A DNA stretch of 64,000 nt from CAMLJR01 sp964631955. GTDB taxonomy: Bacteria; Pseudomonadota; Gammaproteobacteria; Pseudomonadales; CAMLJR01. The stretch spans positions 111,175 to 175,174 of the forward strand of contig CAZWBA010000006.1 in NCBI GenBank assembly GCA_964631955.1. Direction: 5' to 3'. The stretch's first letter is position 1; each line of letters starts with the position of its first letter. Below, in pieces: positions 63,967-64,000 of this stretch. The notes below the pieces were generated by a model. It was not told the DNA's origin, ran no database searches, and worked only from the letters and a program-made list of their open reading frames with translations. Position numbers and translations under genes: made by a program.

Positions 63967-64000
63967 TCGTCATCCCGACGGGGGCGAGCGATGGCATCGG
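63902..64000. repeat. Perfect fold-back inverted repeat at the window edge
   Basis: A 47-bp arm (63902-63948), a 5-base spacer (63949-63953) and its exact reverse complement (63954-64000). The left arm codes for real protein sequence; the right arm destroys the expected N-terminal half. This is most likely an assembly or library chimera; the arms may continue past 64000. Confidence 0.9.

Noticed and set aside
63902..64000. A genuine hairpin telomere or transposon end
   Set aside because: It interrupts a conserved gene, has a 5-base spacer and sits at the sequence edge. An assembly or amplification chimera is much more likely.

Overview
This window is a draft-assembly piece (a 10-base N run at 3509-3518 and a fold-back sequence at the right edge) of a moderately GC-rich Gammaproteobacterium. 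Several gene neighbourhoods match the Pseudomonas-type arrangement: lexA-sulA, divergent fpr/finR, fimL near dnaQ-rnhA-methyltransferase-gloB-mltD, the yej oligopeptide/microcin C-type transporter next to mltD, and thrH beside cysB. The species cannot be named from the sequence. Pseudomonadales/Cellvibrionales-like or Nevskiales-like bacteria are plausible sources. No rRNA, tRNA, CRISPR array, prophage, transposase or recognisable defence island was found.

Layout. 0-8 kb: the start of a nitronate monooxygenase gene, mfd (interrupted by the gap), csiV, the SOS pair lexA-sulA under two LexA boxes, then fpr and its divergent regulator finR. 8-12 kb: an operon read leftwards, tonB-exbB-exbD-exbD-TPR protein, which forms a complete energy-transduction module. 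12-28 kb: a type II secretion locus. A long leftward operon runs gspE-F-G-H-I-J-K-L-M-A-B, and gspC-gspD is divergent from gspE. A second, diverged secretin gene (gspD1) sits at the far end, convergent with gspB. 28-36.5 kb: fimL, a small membrane protein and sohB, then dnaQ, rnhA and a methyltransferase, then gloB and mltD. 36.5-45.5 kb: an HDOD/GAF protein, the five-gene yejBEA plus two-ATPase transporter, and rlmG. 45.5-50.4 kb: a likely accessory module made of a cytochrome P450, a divergent TetR regulator with a 32-bp perfect palindrome between them, and two tandem paralogous DHA2-type efflux transporters. 50.4-58 kb: addB-addA-rlmD, linked by stop/start overlaps. 58-64 kb: DAHP synthase, thrH, cysB, a 5'-nucleotidase, alanine racemase, and the 3' part of a PLP enzyme cut by the fold-back.

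Most of the window is conserved housekeeping DNA. The more unusual signals lie between genes. (i) Paired, imperfectly palindromic REPIN-like repeats occur at 17.4 kb and 39.3 kb, in opposite relative arrangements. (ii) At least seven short tandem duplications (unit 16-22 bp, each of different sequence) sit at gene ends or in gene leaders. (iii) A near-ideal palindromic operator lies in the P450/TetR gap. (iv) Two secretin genes bracket one T2SS cluster. I saw no clear candidate for a wholly new multi-gene system. The P450/TetR/double-MFS module and the repeat patterns are the best leads.
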